Origin: Acidimicrobiales bacterium
GTDB taxonomy: Bacteria > Actinomycetota > Acidimicrobiia > Acidimicrobiales > Iamiaceae
NCBI GenBank assembly: GCA_025463365.1
Contig: JAOBWM010000031.1
Location: 1 to 33,215, forward strand
Direction: 5' to 3'
Length of the DNA: 33,215 bases
Under the pieces are notes generated by a model, which saw only the letters and a list, made by a program, of their open reading frames with translations, was not told the origin of the DNA and made no database searches. Below are positions 1 to 8,369 of this stretch, one piece after another. The position numbers were made by a program, and so were the translations under genes. Positions within the stretch are counted from its first letter, which is position 1. Every line of letters begins with the position of its first letter.

Positions 1-4
1 ATAG

Positions 5-2728
5 CTGCTCGAGGGCAACTGGGCCATCCGGGATCTCGTGCCGCTCGGCGGCACGGGGTCGACGCGCCTGCTCGACGGGATCGACACCGCGCTGCTCGGC
101 GACCACCTGCCCGACGGGTTCCTGCCCACGTTGCACCGCGCCGGCCTGCGGTACCTGCTCGTGCGCAACGACCTCGACCTCCCCCGGACCGAGGGCCCGA
201 GCCCCACGAGCGTGCGCCGGGTGCTCGCCACGGCGTCGCCCCATCTGGACCGGGTCGCGTCGTTCGGGCCGTCCGACGACGCGCGGCGCAACGACGGCCG
301 GGCCACCCCCGAGCCGGGTGCCCCGTCCCTCGGGCGCTACCGGACGATCGACGTGTACGCGGTGCCCCATGCCGTCGACCGGGTCACGAGCTATCCGGCC
401 GCATCGTCACTGGTCGTCGGCGGCGGTCCCGAAGCCGTGCTGCAGCTCCCCGCCTCGGCAACCGACGGCCGAGCCACGGTCCTCGCCGTGGACGAGCCGC
501 GCACCGGGCTCCCCGATTCGATCCGTGTGGCCACCGACACGGCCCGCCGGCGTGACGTCATCTTCGGGGCGATCCGCAACAACGCCACGTACACGTTGAC
601 GCCGGGCGAACGGTCCCCGGTGACCGCCGAACCGCCGGAGGACCGCTGGCCGGGCGACGGACCCGTCGGGCTGAGCGTGGCCCACGTCGACGGAGCGGCG
701 ACGCTGCAGGCCGACGAGCCCCGCACCGACCTGCTCGATCCCGAGGGTCAGCCCGCGTCGGCCTTCGACGGGTCACCCACCACATCCTGGCTCCCGGCCA
801 CGCCCGCCGAGGGCCGCTGGATCGAGGTCGGGCTCGATCGGGCCCGTACGGTCTCCGACGTCACCGTGGCCATCCCATCGACCACCGGTGCCCGGGTCGG
901 TTCGGTCGTCGTCACCACCGACGCGGGGAGCCGGACGGTCACGATCGGCGCCGACGGCTCGGTCCGCGTGCCCGTCGACCACTCGACCACCCGGGTACGG
1001 GTGACGATCGCGTCGGTGATCGGCGGCGTCGAGGTCCGCCCGCTGGGGCTGAGTGAGATCCGCATCGGCGGGCTGCACATCGGTCGTTCGGTCGTCGCCG
1101 CCCCGCCCGGTCGGGGTGGGGCCGCGGCACCGGCCACGGCCGCCTGGTTCTCGCGGCTGCGCCGGGATCGGTTCGACCGCTTCCGCAGCGACGAGGAGGG
1201 GCGCCTGGCCCGCACGGTCGCTCTGACCGGAGGCGAAGGGCTTGAACTGACCGGCACGGCGACGTCGACCCCGGGCCCCGCGCTCGACCGGCTGCTGGCG
1301 ACGGCCGTCCCCTCCGACGGTTCACGGGTGATCGCAGGATCGGGCGCGCCCTCGATCCGGGCGACGGCGTCGAGCCGATGGCGCGACCAGCCGGTCTTCG
1401 ACGCGACGGCGGCGGTGGACGGCGACCCCGCCACGGCGTGGGTCAGTGACTCCGAGGTGAGCACCCCGGCGCTGCGCCTGTCCTGGCCGGGCGCAGTGCC
1501 CGTCGACCGGATCCGCATCCGCACCGCCCCGGTGCCCGGCACCGATCCCGTGCCCACGGTCTCCGTCCTGGTCGACGGTCGGCGATACCTCCGAGACATC
1601 CCGGCCGGCGGGTGGATCCGCATCCCGAAGACCCGCGTCGACCAACTCGTGCTCGCCTTCCCGCGACCGGACCCGACCGATACGGGCGCCCGCCTCGTCG
1701 GCATCCTCGAGGTCGACCTGGCCGGGCTGCACCGGGCCCCGGCAGCCCGCCCGGATCGTGATGCGGCGACCGACCTCCCGTGCGGTTCGGGCCCGGTCAT
1801 CCGGTTCGACGGGCGCTCGATCGCCACCCGGGCCCAGGCCACGGCGGGAGCCCTGCTCGATGGTGCGCCGGTCCCGTGGCAGGCGTGCGAGGCACTCGAC
1901 GTGCGCAGCGGGACCCACCGCATCGAGGGACCGGCCGGCGGTCCGCTCGCCGTCGCGACCGCGTCGTTGACGCCCGGCGGGGGCCTCCCGGTACCGGCCG
2001 CCGCCCGATCCGTGTCGATCCGATCCTGGGGACGGGAACACCGCACCCTCGCGGTCGGCGCCGGATCGGCCACCATCCTCGCCACCACCGAGAACGTGAA
2101 CCGAGGGTGGCGCGCCACACTTGGCGGCCGGACGCTGACCCCGATCCGGGTCGACGGCTGGCGCCAAGGATGGCTCCTTCCGGCGGGGACGCGAGGGACG
2201 ATCCACCTCGACTACGCGCCCGGGACGGGACAGCGCGCCGGGCTGGTCGTCGGTGCGATCGCGGTCATCGGGCTGCTCGCGCTGGCCTTCGTCGGCCGGA
2301 CGAGGCGCGGCGGCGCGGCGGCGCGCTCGGCGTGGTCGGTTCCCGGCGAGCAGCCGTGGCCGGTTCCCGCGCTGCTCGGCTCTGCGGTCCTGGCCGGGGT
2401 CGCCCTCGGCGGCCCGGCGGTGCTGCTCCTGCTTCCAGTGCTGGCCCTGCCCCGCCGCGACCGCAGCCTGCCGCTGGTCGCCATGGGTGCCACCGTGGCG
2501 GCGGGGATCGTGGCGTTCGTGAGCCCCCACGCGGCGATCATCAACCACGAGGGAACGCTGTCCCTGCCGGCTCAGCTGTTCGCCGTGGTTGCGGTCCTGG
2601 CGTTGGCGGCGAGCTCGGTGCCGGAGTCGATCAGCCCGTCGGCTGGGGCTGGTTCCACTCGGTCCAACCATGGCCCGACCGGCCGTCGTCGGCGTCGAAG
2701 CGACACCACGCCCGAGGGAACCGACTGA
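5..2728 (+). CDS. AftD-like alpha-(1->3)-arabinofuranosyltransferase, C-terminal part (5'-partial)
   Basis: The fragment resembles the C-terminal half of the actinobacterial AftD/DUF3367 membrane arabinosyltransferases, which add arabinofuranose to cell-wall arabinan. Two discoidin-like (F5/8 type C) carbohydrate-binding segments are visible, each with a VDG/FDG-x-P-x-T-x-W core, near residues 240-300 and 455-510 counted from the GTG at 38. Membrane helices follow near residues 735-760 and 775-860, and the protein ends in an Arg-rich tail. The family-like stretch WAIRDLVPLGG starts upstream of that GTG, so 38 is not the true start. A TAG at 2-4 is in frame just before it, at the window edge. 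The last 98 bp overlap the convergent gene at 2631. The lipid-linked arabinose donor is family knowledge; membership here is inferred from domain order. Confidence 0.72.
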   Translation: MLEGNWAIRDLVPLGGTGSTRLLDGIDTALLGDHLPDGFLPTLHRAGLRYLLVRNDLDLPRTEGPSPTSVRRVLATASPHLDRVASFGPSDDARRNDGRATPEPGAPSLGRYRTIDVYAVPHAVDRVTSYPAASSLVVGGGPEAVLQLPASATDGRATVLAVDEPRTGLPDSIRVATDTARRRDVIFGAIRNNATYTLTPGERSPVTAEPPEDRWPGDGPVGLSVAHVDGAATLQADEPRTDLLDPEGQPASAFDGSPTTSWLPATPAEGRWIEVGLDRARTVSDVTVAIPSTTGARVGSVVVTTDAGSRTVTIGADGSVRVPVDHSTTRVRVTIASVIGGVEVRPLGLSEIRIGGLHIGRSVVAAPPGRGGAAAPATAAWFSRLRRDRFDRFRSDEEGRLARTVALTGGEGLELTGTATSTPGPALDRLLATAVPSDGSRVIAGSGAPSIRATASSRWRDQPVFDATAAVDGDPATAWVSDSEVSTPALRLSWPGAVPVDRIRIRTAPVPGTDPVPTVSVLVDGRRYLRDIPAGGWIRIPKTRVDQLVLAFPRPDPTDTGARLVGILEVDLAGLHRAPAARPDRDAATDLPCGSGPVIRFDGRSIATRAQATAGALLDGAPVPWQACEALDVRSGTHRIEGPAGGPLAVATASLTPGGGLPVPAAARSVSIRSWGREHRTLAVGAGSATILATTENVNRGWRATLGGRTLTPIRVDGWRQGWLLPAGTRGTIHLDYAPGTGQRAGLVVGAIAVIGLLALAFVGRTRRGGAAARSAWSVPGEQPWPVPALLGSAVLAGVALGGPAVLLLLPVLALPRRDRSLPLVAMGATVAAGIVAFVSPHAAIINHEGTLSLPAQLFAVVAVLALAASSVPESISPSAGAGSTRSNHGPTGRRRRRSDTTPEGTD

Positions 2729-3608
2729 CGCGGCCGTCGTCGGATGACAGCAGCACGGGCGAGAACGCGATCGGGGTGACCGTCATCTGCAGGTCGCCGA
2801 CGTGCCAACGCGAGGTCGTCGGCAACCCGCCCGGGCCGGTCTCGGTCCGGTGGCCGACATCACCGACGGCAGCCATGGCGCCGATCGGGTCCTGCACGTA
2901 GCCGGTCGCGTAGAGCGGGACGCCGTCCACGTCGACCGCTGTTCCATGGAAGCGGGTGCCGTCATCGAGGCGACCGGCCGTCCAGCTCCACGCCATGGAC
3001 CACCAATCACGCACGCCCCACGAGTGATCCCGCTGGCCCCAGCCGTCGAGCTCGATGCGCTCCTGGCCGACGAGGACCTCGCCGTGCACCTTGCACGGCA
3101 CCTCGTAGCGGGTCACGCCCGGGTACACGTAGGTCCCCCCGTCGGTCTCCCACTCGAGGTCGAAGCCGAGCGGGACGCGATCTCCGCGCAGGTCGCCGTA
3201 GACCTCGGTCGGGTCGTCGACACCGACGGCGAACGCCTCAAGCCCGATGGACACGTGATCCAGCGGCGTCTCGACCGTGCAGTCAGCCCAGAGCCCGTCG
3301 GTGCGGATCTCGAACGAGGGGGCCCGGGGCACCGCGATCTCGTGGTCGATGACGGTCACGAGCGGGCGCCCGGGGCCCACGACGCACGCCCAGTACCAGG
3401 CCCGGCCGAGGTTCGGGTAGAGGCCGAGGCGGACGTACCCGCCGATCCCACGCTCGACGTCGAAGAAGTCGAGGTACCAGCTCTCGTTCCAGAGCGGCTC
3501 GTCGGTGGGGGTGTGGCGCGCCTCGTCGATCGCGACCGCGGCCACGGCGCGGGCCGGGTCGAGCTCAGGGGTCGGGGGCGTGCCGGGAGCGTTCGGGGCG
3601 TCGGACAA
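2631..3608 (-). CDS. DUF7064/DUF7065-like protein
   Basis: A 325-residue protein of a family found in actinobacteria, often near lipid or steroid metabolism genes; its reaction is unknown to me. The clearest motif is GQRDHSWG near residues 191-198, recalling the conserved DHxWG of lipocalin-like CrtC/AttH proteins. Many aromatic residues and beta-strand-like stretches follow, with no signal peptide or membrane helix. I chose the TTG at 3608 because GAGGAGG lies 8 nt upstream and the protein-like sequence begins there. The open frame continues much further upstream, but that part is only the antisense of the neighbouring SCP2 and glycosylase genes. It is divergent from the SCP2-like gene, which suggests a shared promoter region at 3609-3743 and perhaps a common hydrophobic-substrate context. 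Confidence 0.7.
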   Translation of the reverse strand: MSDAPNAPGTPPTPELDPARAVAAVAIDEARHTPTDEPLWNESWYLDFFDVERGIGGYVRLGLYPNLGRAWYWACVVGPGRPLVTVIDHEIAVPRAPSFEIRTDGLWADCTVETPLDHVSIGLEAFAVGVDDPTEVYGDLRGDRVPLGFDLEWETDGGTYVYPGVTRYEVPCKVHGEVLVGQERIELDGWGQRDHSWGVRDWWSMAWSWTAGRLDDGTRFHGTAVDVDGVPLYATGYVQDPIGAMAAVGDVGHRTETGPGGLPTTSRWHVGDLQMTVTPIAFSPVLLSSDDGRVSRFPRAWCRFDADDGRSGHGWTEWNQPQPTG

Positions 3609-3743
3609 GCGGAGGGCCTCCTCGGCGGGGTCGGACCGATCGTAGGAGGCCTCGACGCCCGAAGAGGGTCCGGGCCCTCCGGCGACGAACCCCGAGGAGG
3701 TGAACGGTCCGCCTGCGATGCCTGCGCCGATAGCGTGCCCGGC

Positions 3744-4235
3744 GTGGTGGCGTTCTTGAGCACGGAGTGGGTCGAGGCGCTCGACGAGGCGGCCTCGGCC
3801 AGCGAGACCCTCGCGGCGCGGGCGCAGGGCATGAGCCTGGTGGTCCAGCAGCAGGTGTTCGACCTGTCGGCGATGGCGCCCGCCGACGAGCCGACCGGTT
3901 CGACGGGATCGACCGGGTCGACCGGGTCGACCGGGTCGACCGGAGCCGACGACGACTTCACGTACCACGTCGCCTTCGAGGACGGGCGGGTGTCGGTGCG
4001 GGTCGGGCCGGCGCCGTCCGCGACCATCCGGTTCCGCCAGGACCTGGCGACGGCGCTGGCCATCGCCACGGGGGCGATGTCCGCGCAGCGGGCGTTCATG
4101 ACCGGGAAGCTCCGCGTCGGCGGTGACCTCAGCGTGCTGCTCACCCACGGGGAAGCGCTGGCCGAGCTGGACGACGTGTTCGCCGCTGTCCGCGACCGGA
4201 CCGAGCTGCCGTCGGTCGAGGGTTCGCGTGCCTGA
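3744..4235 (+). CDS. SCP2-like sterol/lipid-binding domain protein
   Basis: A 163-residue soluble protein resembling small SCP2 domain proteins, which bind acyl-CoA, sterols or other lipids in a hydrophobic tunnel. The C-terminal part, about residues 88-140, has the typical pattern of a dyad of strands then an FRQDLATALAIATG helix, a LRVGGDLSVLL segment and a closing helix. The N-terminal helix carries AARAQGMSLVVQQQV. Between them is a flexible Thr-Gly-Ser repeat at residues 51-65. GTG 3744 is directly followed by a second GTG at 3747, either of which could start translation. Its last 8 nt overlap the start of the glycosylase gene, so the two are probably co-translated. Confidence 0.75.
   Translation: MVAFLSTEWVEALDEAASASETLAARAQGMSLVVQQQVFDLSAMAPADEPTGSTGSTGSTGSTGSTGADDDFTYHVAFEDGRVSVRVGPAPSATIRFRQDLATALAIATGAMSAQRAFMTGKLRVGGDLSVLLTHGEALAELDDVFAAVRDRTELPSVEGSRA
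3894..3938 (+). repeat. 9-bp tandem repeat encoding Thr-Gly-Ser
   Basis: Five in-frame 9-bp units, consensus accgggtcg; the last three are identical and a degenerate sixth follows at 3939-3947. They encode five TGS units forming a linker within the SCP2-like protein. The unit length is a codon multiple, so copy-number change would keep the frame. Confidence 0.9.
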
Positions 4236-5064
4236 GCTCCCCGAGCTCCAAGCGCACGCCGAACGCCTCGACGCCGCGTTCTCGGGCACGACCCTCGCCG
4301 GGTTCCGACCCCTCACCTTCACCGCCCTCAAGACGGCCAGCCCCGGCCCCGAAGAGGCCATCGGCCATCCCCTCGTGTTCGTCGGGCGGCGCGGCAAGTA
4401 CCTCTTGCTCGACGCCGAAACGGTCACGTTCGTCGTCCACCTCATGCAGGGCGGACGGTTGAAGCCCGACGAGAAGCAGTCCGCCAAGCCGCGCGGCGGG
4501 ATCGCCCGCTGGACCTTCGAGGACGGGCGGGCGCTCCTGCTGACGGAACCGGGCTCGGAGCGCAAGGCCGGAGTGTGGGTGGTGTCGGGCGATCCCGAGT
4601 CCCAGGGCCCGCTCGACACGCTGGGCCCCGATGCCGACCAGGTCGATGCAGCCGCGCTCGGCGATCTGTTGGCCGCGCACCCGATGCGGCTCCACGGCTT
4701 CCTCAGGGACCAGCGGATCATCGCCGGGCTCGGCCGGCGGCTCGCCAACGAGATCTGCCACCGGGCCCGCCTCTCACCGTTCGCCAACACCTCGAAGCTC
4801 GACCGGACCCAGGTCGAGCAGCTGGCCGAGGCCATGTTGACGTGCATCAACGAGTCGTTGGCCGAGGAGCGCGGCCGCGACGAGTTGTCGAACTCCGCGC
4901 AACGCACGAGCCGCGTGCACAACCGGGCCGGCGAACCGTGCCTGGAGTGCGGCGACGCGGTGCGGTCCGTCGAGTACCGGGCCTACACCGTGGCCTACTG
5001 CCCGACGTGCCAGACGGCGGGCAAGATCCTCGCCGACAACACCACCAGCAAGTTCCTCAAGTAG
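4228..5064 (+). CDS. Fpg/Nei family DNA glycosylase
   Basis: Formamidopyrimidine/endonuclease VIII-type bifunctional DNA glycosylase and AP lyase, acting in base-excision repair of oxidised bases; 278 residues. The start is GTG 4228, giving the conserved PELPE beginning in which Pro2 becomes the catalytic N-terminus and Glu3 the general acid. A helix-two-turn-helix region lies near residues 155-185 (QRIIAGLGRRLANEICHRAR). The usual Asn after the Gly-x-Gly turn appears as Arg, which is a departure from canonical Fpg. A zinc finger is formed by C238, C241, C258 and C261, with an unusually long tail of 17 residues after the last Cys. It could be a specialised Nei-like paralogue and not the main MutM. 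It overlaps the SCP2-like gene by 8 nt. Confidence 0.85.
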   Translation: MPELPELQAHAERLDAAFSGTTLAGFRPLTFTALKTASPGPEEAIGHPLVFVGRRGKYLLLDAETVTFVVHLMQGGRLKPDEKQSAKPRGGIARWTFEDGRALLLTEPGSERKAGVWVVSGDPESQGPLDTLGPDADQVDAAALGDLLAAHPMRLHGFLRDQRIIAGLGRRLANEICHRARLSPFANTSKLDRTQVEQLAEAMLTCINESLAEERGRDELSNSAQRTSRVHNRAGEPCLECGDAVRSVEYRAYTVAYCPTCQTAGKILADNTTSKFLK

Positions 5065-5081
5065 CGACCCGGCGGGGTCGC
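5064..5081. terminator. Hairpin between convergent glycosylase and mdh
   Basis: A perfect 7-bp inverted repeat, gcgaccc-ggcg-gggtcgc, starts at the last base of the glycosylase stop codon and lies before the convergent mdh stop. No T-tract follows on either strand, as is common in GC-rich actinobacteria. A bidirectional terminator role is inferred. Confidence 0.45.
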
Positions 5082-5089
5082 CGCTCAGG

Positions 5090-6079
5090 TCAGATCAGGC
5101 CGAGTTCCTTGACGGCGTCGCGCTCCTCGGCGAGCTCGCCGACGCTGGCGTCGATCCGACCCCGGCTGAAGTCGTCGATCTCGAGGCCCTGGACGATCTC
5201 GTACTTGCCGTCCTTGCACACGCACGGGAACGACGACATGAGGCCCTCGGCGACGCCGTAGCTCCCGTCCGACGGCACAGCCATCGACACCCAGTCGCCT
5301 TCAGGCGTGCCGAGGACCCAGTCGTGGACGTGGTCGATGGCGGCGTTGGCGGCCGACGCGGCCGACGACGAGCCGCGGGCCTCGATGATCGCCGCGCCGC
5401 GCTTCTGGACGGTCGGGATGAAGTCGTTCTCCAGCCAGGCCTGGTCGTTCACCAGTTCGGCGGCGTTCTTGCCGGCGACCTCGGCGTGGAAGATGTCCGG
5501 GTACTGGGTGGCGGAGTGGTTGCCCCAGATCGTGACCTTGGCGATGTCAGCGACCGCCGCGCCGGTCTTGGCGGCGAGCTGGGCGGTGGCCCGGTTGTGG
5601 TCGAGACGGGTCATGGCCGTGAACTGCCCGTTCGGGATGTTCGGGGCGTTGTTCATCGCGATGAGGGCGTTGGTGTTGGCCGGGTTGCCGACGACGAGGA
5701 TCTTCACGCCGGCGGCCGCGCTGTCCGACAGCGCCTTGCCCTGGGCCGTGAAGATGGCGCCGTTGGCCGCGAGCAGGTCGGCACGCTCCATGCCGGCGGT
5801 GCGGGGCCGGGAGCCGACGAGCAGGGCGATGTCGGCACCGTCGAACGCCTTGTTGGCGTCGTCGGTCTTCACGATCCCCGCGAGGAGCGGGAACGCACAA
5901 TCGTCGAGCTCCATCGCCACGCCGTCGAGCGCGCCGAGAGCCGGCGTGATCTCGAGCAACTGGAGGATGACGGGCTGGTCCGGCCCGAGGAGGGCACCGC
6001 TCGCGATGCGGAACAACAGGCTGTAGCCGATCTGGCCGGCACCCCCGGTGACGGCGACGCGTACGGGCTCGGTGCTCAT
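5090..6079 (-). CDS. mdh: Malate dehydrogenase
   Basis: NAD(P)-dependent oxidation of malate to oxaloacetate in the TCA cycle; cytosolic. The 329-residue length and sequence match the cytosolic/chloroplast-type MDH group found in many actinobacteria. Visible motifs are the Rossmann turn GGAGQIG at residues 12-18, the active-site loop PRTAGMER near 92-99, GNPANTN at 131-137, Asp160 in MTRLDHNRA and catalytic His188 in [11 protein letters not shown]. The chosen ATG at 6079 has AGGAG 10 nt upstream on the minus strand; 24 residues of open frame before it have no family character. Together with the isocitrate dehydrogenase and succinyl-CoA ligase genes it gives three TCA enzymes in the window, although they are not in one operon. 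Confidence 0.95.
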   Translation of the reverse strand: MSTEPVRVAVTGGAGQIGYSLLFRIASGALLGPDQPVILQLLEITPALGALDGVAMELDDCAFPLLAGIVKTDDANKAFDGADIALLVGSRPRTAGMERADLLAANGAIFTAQGKALSDSAAAGVKILVVGNPANTNALIAMNNAPNIPNGQFTAMTRLDHNRATAQLAAKTGAAVADIAKVTIWGNHSATQYPDIFHAEVAGKNAAELVNDQAWLENDFIPTVQKRGAAIIEARGSSSAASAANAAIDHVHDWVLGTPEGDWVSMAVPSDGSYGVAEGLMSSFPCVCKDGKYEIVQGLEIDDFSRGRIDASVGELAEERDAVKELGLI

Positions 6080-6188
6080 TGCAGGGGGACTCCTCGTGAG
6101 GACATCGGGCGAACGTTCGAACCCTAGCCAGGGTCCTCCGGAACCCTTCAACGGAGCCGGGGCCCCCCGATCGGGTCGCGCCGGGCCC

Positions 6189-7766
6189 TCAGCGCGACGG
6201 CTTGGCCGTCTCCACGAAGTCCTTGGCGCGGGGCCAGGCCGTGGCGGCCCAGTACTGCACGGTCGGGCCCGGCCAGTTGTTCGTGATCTTGCCGGAGTCG
6301 GTCTTGTACCAGGAGTGGCACGAGGCAGCCCACACCGTGTTGTCGAGCCGCTTCACGAGCGACTTGTTCGACGCGGCTTCGGCCTCGGGCTTGACCTCGA
6401 GGGTCGCGTCGCCGGACTCGGTCAGGCGGCGCACGCAGGTGAGGACGTACGCGATCTGTCGCTCGAGCATGAAGATGATCGAGTTGTGCCCAAGGTTCGT
6501 GTTGGGGCCGTAGAGGACGAACAGGTTCGGGAACCCGCTCACCGTCATGCCGAGGTGTGCCTCGGCCCCGGCGGCCCACCGTTCGTGGAGGTCGGCACCG
6601 TTGCGACCGGTGACCCGCATGGGCATGAGGAAGCCGGTGCTGGCGAATCCGGTGCCGAAGATGATCGTGTCGGCGGCACGCTCCTCGCCCCCGGCCACGA
6701 TGCCGCCGGGCGTGACGCGCTCGACGCCTTCCGTCACGACCCTGACGTGCGGCGCCATGAGCGTCGGGTACCAGTCGTTCGAGATGAGGATCCGCTTGCA
6801 GCCGAGCGGATAGTCCGGGATGACGGCCGGCTCGGGCAGGTCCTCGCTCACCAGCAGCCGCAGGCCCTCCTCGAACTTCTTGCGACCGATGTCGCCGGCC
6901 TTCGAGCCCTTGCGGAGCAACAGCCAGCGGGACTCGAACCGGGCCCAGATGGACAGGCGGTAGAGGCGCAACAGGAAGGGCGAGCGCTCGAACCGGCGGC
7001 GGGCGAGATCGGAGATCGGGCCGTCGGGCTTCGGGGCGACGTAGTTGCTGCTGCGCTGGTAGAGCGCCAGCGACTTGGCCTGCTTGGCCACCTCGGGCAC
7101 GAACTGGATGGCGCTGGCGCCGATCCCGACGACGGCGACGTCACGCCCGGTCAGGTCCAGGTCGGCCGGCCAGCGGGCCGAGTGGAACGTGGTGCCGGTG
7201 AAGTCGTCGCGGCCGTCGATCGCCGGGATCCACGGGCGGTTCAGCTGGCCGGTTGCCGCCACGACCACGTCGGCCTCGGCCTCGGTCCCGTCCTGCAGGC
7301 GGAGCCGCCAGCACCGGGCGTCATCGTCGAACGTTGCCTCCTCGACCGCGCATCCGAGGCGGAGGTGGTCGGCGAGGCCGAAGCGGTCCACGAGCGACTC
7401 GAGGTAGCCGAGGATCTCGGGCTGCTGGGGGAACTTCCGGCTCCAGTCCGCCTTGGGGGCGAACGAGAGCGAGTACAGGTGCGAGGGCACGTCGCAGGCC
7501 GCGCCGGGATAGGTGTTGTCCCGCCAGGTCCCGCCGACGCCCTGCTCGCGCTCGTAGATCGTGAAGGTGTCGATGCCGGCCTGGCGCAGCCGGGCCGCCA
7601 TCCCGAGGCCGCCGAAGCCCGTGCCGATGATGGCGACCCGGGGCGTGGACGTGCCCGGTTCGACCGGCGGCGCCAGCGCACCGGGGAGGCGGGCAGCGAC
7701 GCGCCGCAGCGGCTGAGGAAGGTGGGCCGCGAGCCGTGCGGTCCGACCGGGGGAGGGTGCGGTCAT
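6189..7766 (-). CDS. Flavin-containing Baeyer-Villiger-type monooxygenase
   Basis: A 525-residue FAD/NADPH monooxygenase predicted to insert oxygen into ketones or oxidise related lipophilic substrates; the substrate is unknown. The FAD dinucleotide-binding motif GTGFGG is at residues 48-53, the Baeyer-Villiger fingerprint [12 protein letters not shown] at 189-200, and the NADPH-binding motif GIGAS at 214-218. The later FGTGFAST and [12 protein letters not shown] segments are typical of the family. About 40 Arg/Ala/Pro-rich residues precede the FAD domain. ATG 7766 is preferred because GAGG lies 8 nt upstream; ATG 7772 is two codons earlier. A perfect palindrome 26 bp upstream suggests TetR-type control, which fits catabolism of a hydrophobic compound. 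Confidence 0.9.
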   Translation of the reverse strand: MTAPSPGRTARLAAHLPQPLRRVAARLPGALAPPVEPGTSTPRVAIIGTGFGGLGMAARLRQAGIDTFTIYEREQGVGGTWRDNTYPGAACDVPSHLYSLSFAPKADWSRKFPQQPEILGYLESLVDRFGLADHLRLGCAVEEATFDDDARCWRLRLQDGTEAEADVVVAATGQLNRPWIPAIDGRDDFTGTTFHSARWPADLDLTGRDVAVVGIGASAIQFVPEVAKQAKSLALYQRSSNYVAPKPDGPISDLARRRFERSPFLLRLYRLSIWARFESRWLLLRKGSKAGDIGRKKFEEGLRLLVSEDLPEPAVIPDYPLGCKRILISNDWYPTLMAPHVRVVTEGVERVTPGGIVAGGEERAADTIIFGTGFASTGFLMPMRVTGRNGADLHERWAAGAEAHLGMTVSGFPNLFVLYGPNTNLGHNSIIFMLERQIAYVLTCVRRLTESGDATLEVKPEAEAASNKSLVKRLDNTVWAASCHSWYKTDSGKITNNWPGPTVQYWAATAWPRAKDFVETAKPSR

Positions 7767-7791
7767 CGCCATCGCCTCGGAGCGTACCGAT

Positions 7792-7809
7792 CTTGACCGG
7801 GCGGTCAAG
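7792..7809. promoter_or_regulatory. Palindromic operator candidate (TetR type)
   Basis: CTTGACCG-GG-CGGTCAAG is a perfect 8+2+8 inverted repeat in the divergent region between the monooxygenase (start 7766) and the GGCT-like gene (start 7901). Length and symmetry match operators bound by TetR-family dimers. No TetR gene is present in the window, so the regulator is unknown. Confidence 0.6.
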
Positions 7810-7900
7810 TCTTGGCGAGCGTCGGACCCGTCGAGCCGGACGTGGCGGGGCGAACTGGCTCGTTGACCCGCCGGGCCGGGTCGGCTGGCAGAGTTGGCCC

Positions 7901-8341
7901 ATGTCCGAGCCGCTGTTCGTGTACGGCACCCTGCTGCCCGGCCATCTGCGCTGGGGGATGCTGCTCGCCCACGCGGTCGACCAGTGGCCCGCGGTGACCC
8001 CAGGGCAGCTCTACGACACGGGCAACGGCTGGCCGGCGGCCGCCTTCGACACCGGTCGGGGTGCCCAGGTGGCCGACGAACCGGTCGTCCGCGGCTGGAT
8101 CGTCGTGGTCGACCCACCCGACCTCATGGGGCTGTTCGCCGAGATGGACGCGATGGAGGGCATCGCGACGCCGCCCGACCCTGCCGTCGACCCGTACGTG
8201 CGGTTGCGGGTGGCGACCCGACCGCTGGCCGATGCGCGGGAACGGCCGCCGACGATCACGTGGGGCTGGAGCTACCACGTCACGAAGATCGGCCCGTCCT
8301 GGACGCCCATCGATGAGTGGACCGACCAGGACGAGCACTGA
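7901..8341 (+). CDS. Gamma-glutamylcyclotransferase (GGCT/AIG2-like) family protein
   Basis: A 146-residue protein with the GGCT fold. The N-terminal signature LFVYGTLLPG is at residues 5-14, and the catalytic-position glutamate is E86 in MDAMEG. Family members cyclise gamma-glutamyl groups to 5-oxoproline or act on related amide bonds; the substrate here cannot be read from sequence. A Trp-rich C-terminal part (WGWSYHV, SWTPIDEW) is also seen in the family. ATG 7901 opens exactly at the conserved N-terminus, and the longer upstream frame has no family character. The gene stands alone on the plus strand, divergent from the monooxygenase and sharing its palindrome-containing intergenic region, and convergent with the aldehyde dehydrogenase gene. 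Confidence 0.85.
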   Translation: MSEPLFVYGTLLPGHLRWGMLLAHAVDQWPAVTPGQLYDTGNGWPAAAFDTGRGAQVADEPVVRGWIVVVDPPDLMGLFAEMDAMEGIATPPDPAVDPYVRLRVATRPLADARERPPTITWGWSYHVTKIGPSWTPIDEWTDQDEH

Positions 8342-8369
8342 CCGCGACAGCTGCCGGAACGAGCGACCC

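Noticed and set aside
3894-3947. Possible CRISPR-like repeat
   Set aside because: 9-bp in-frame tandem units without spacers, inside a coding sequence.
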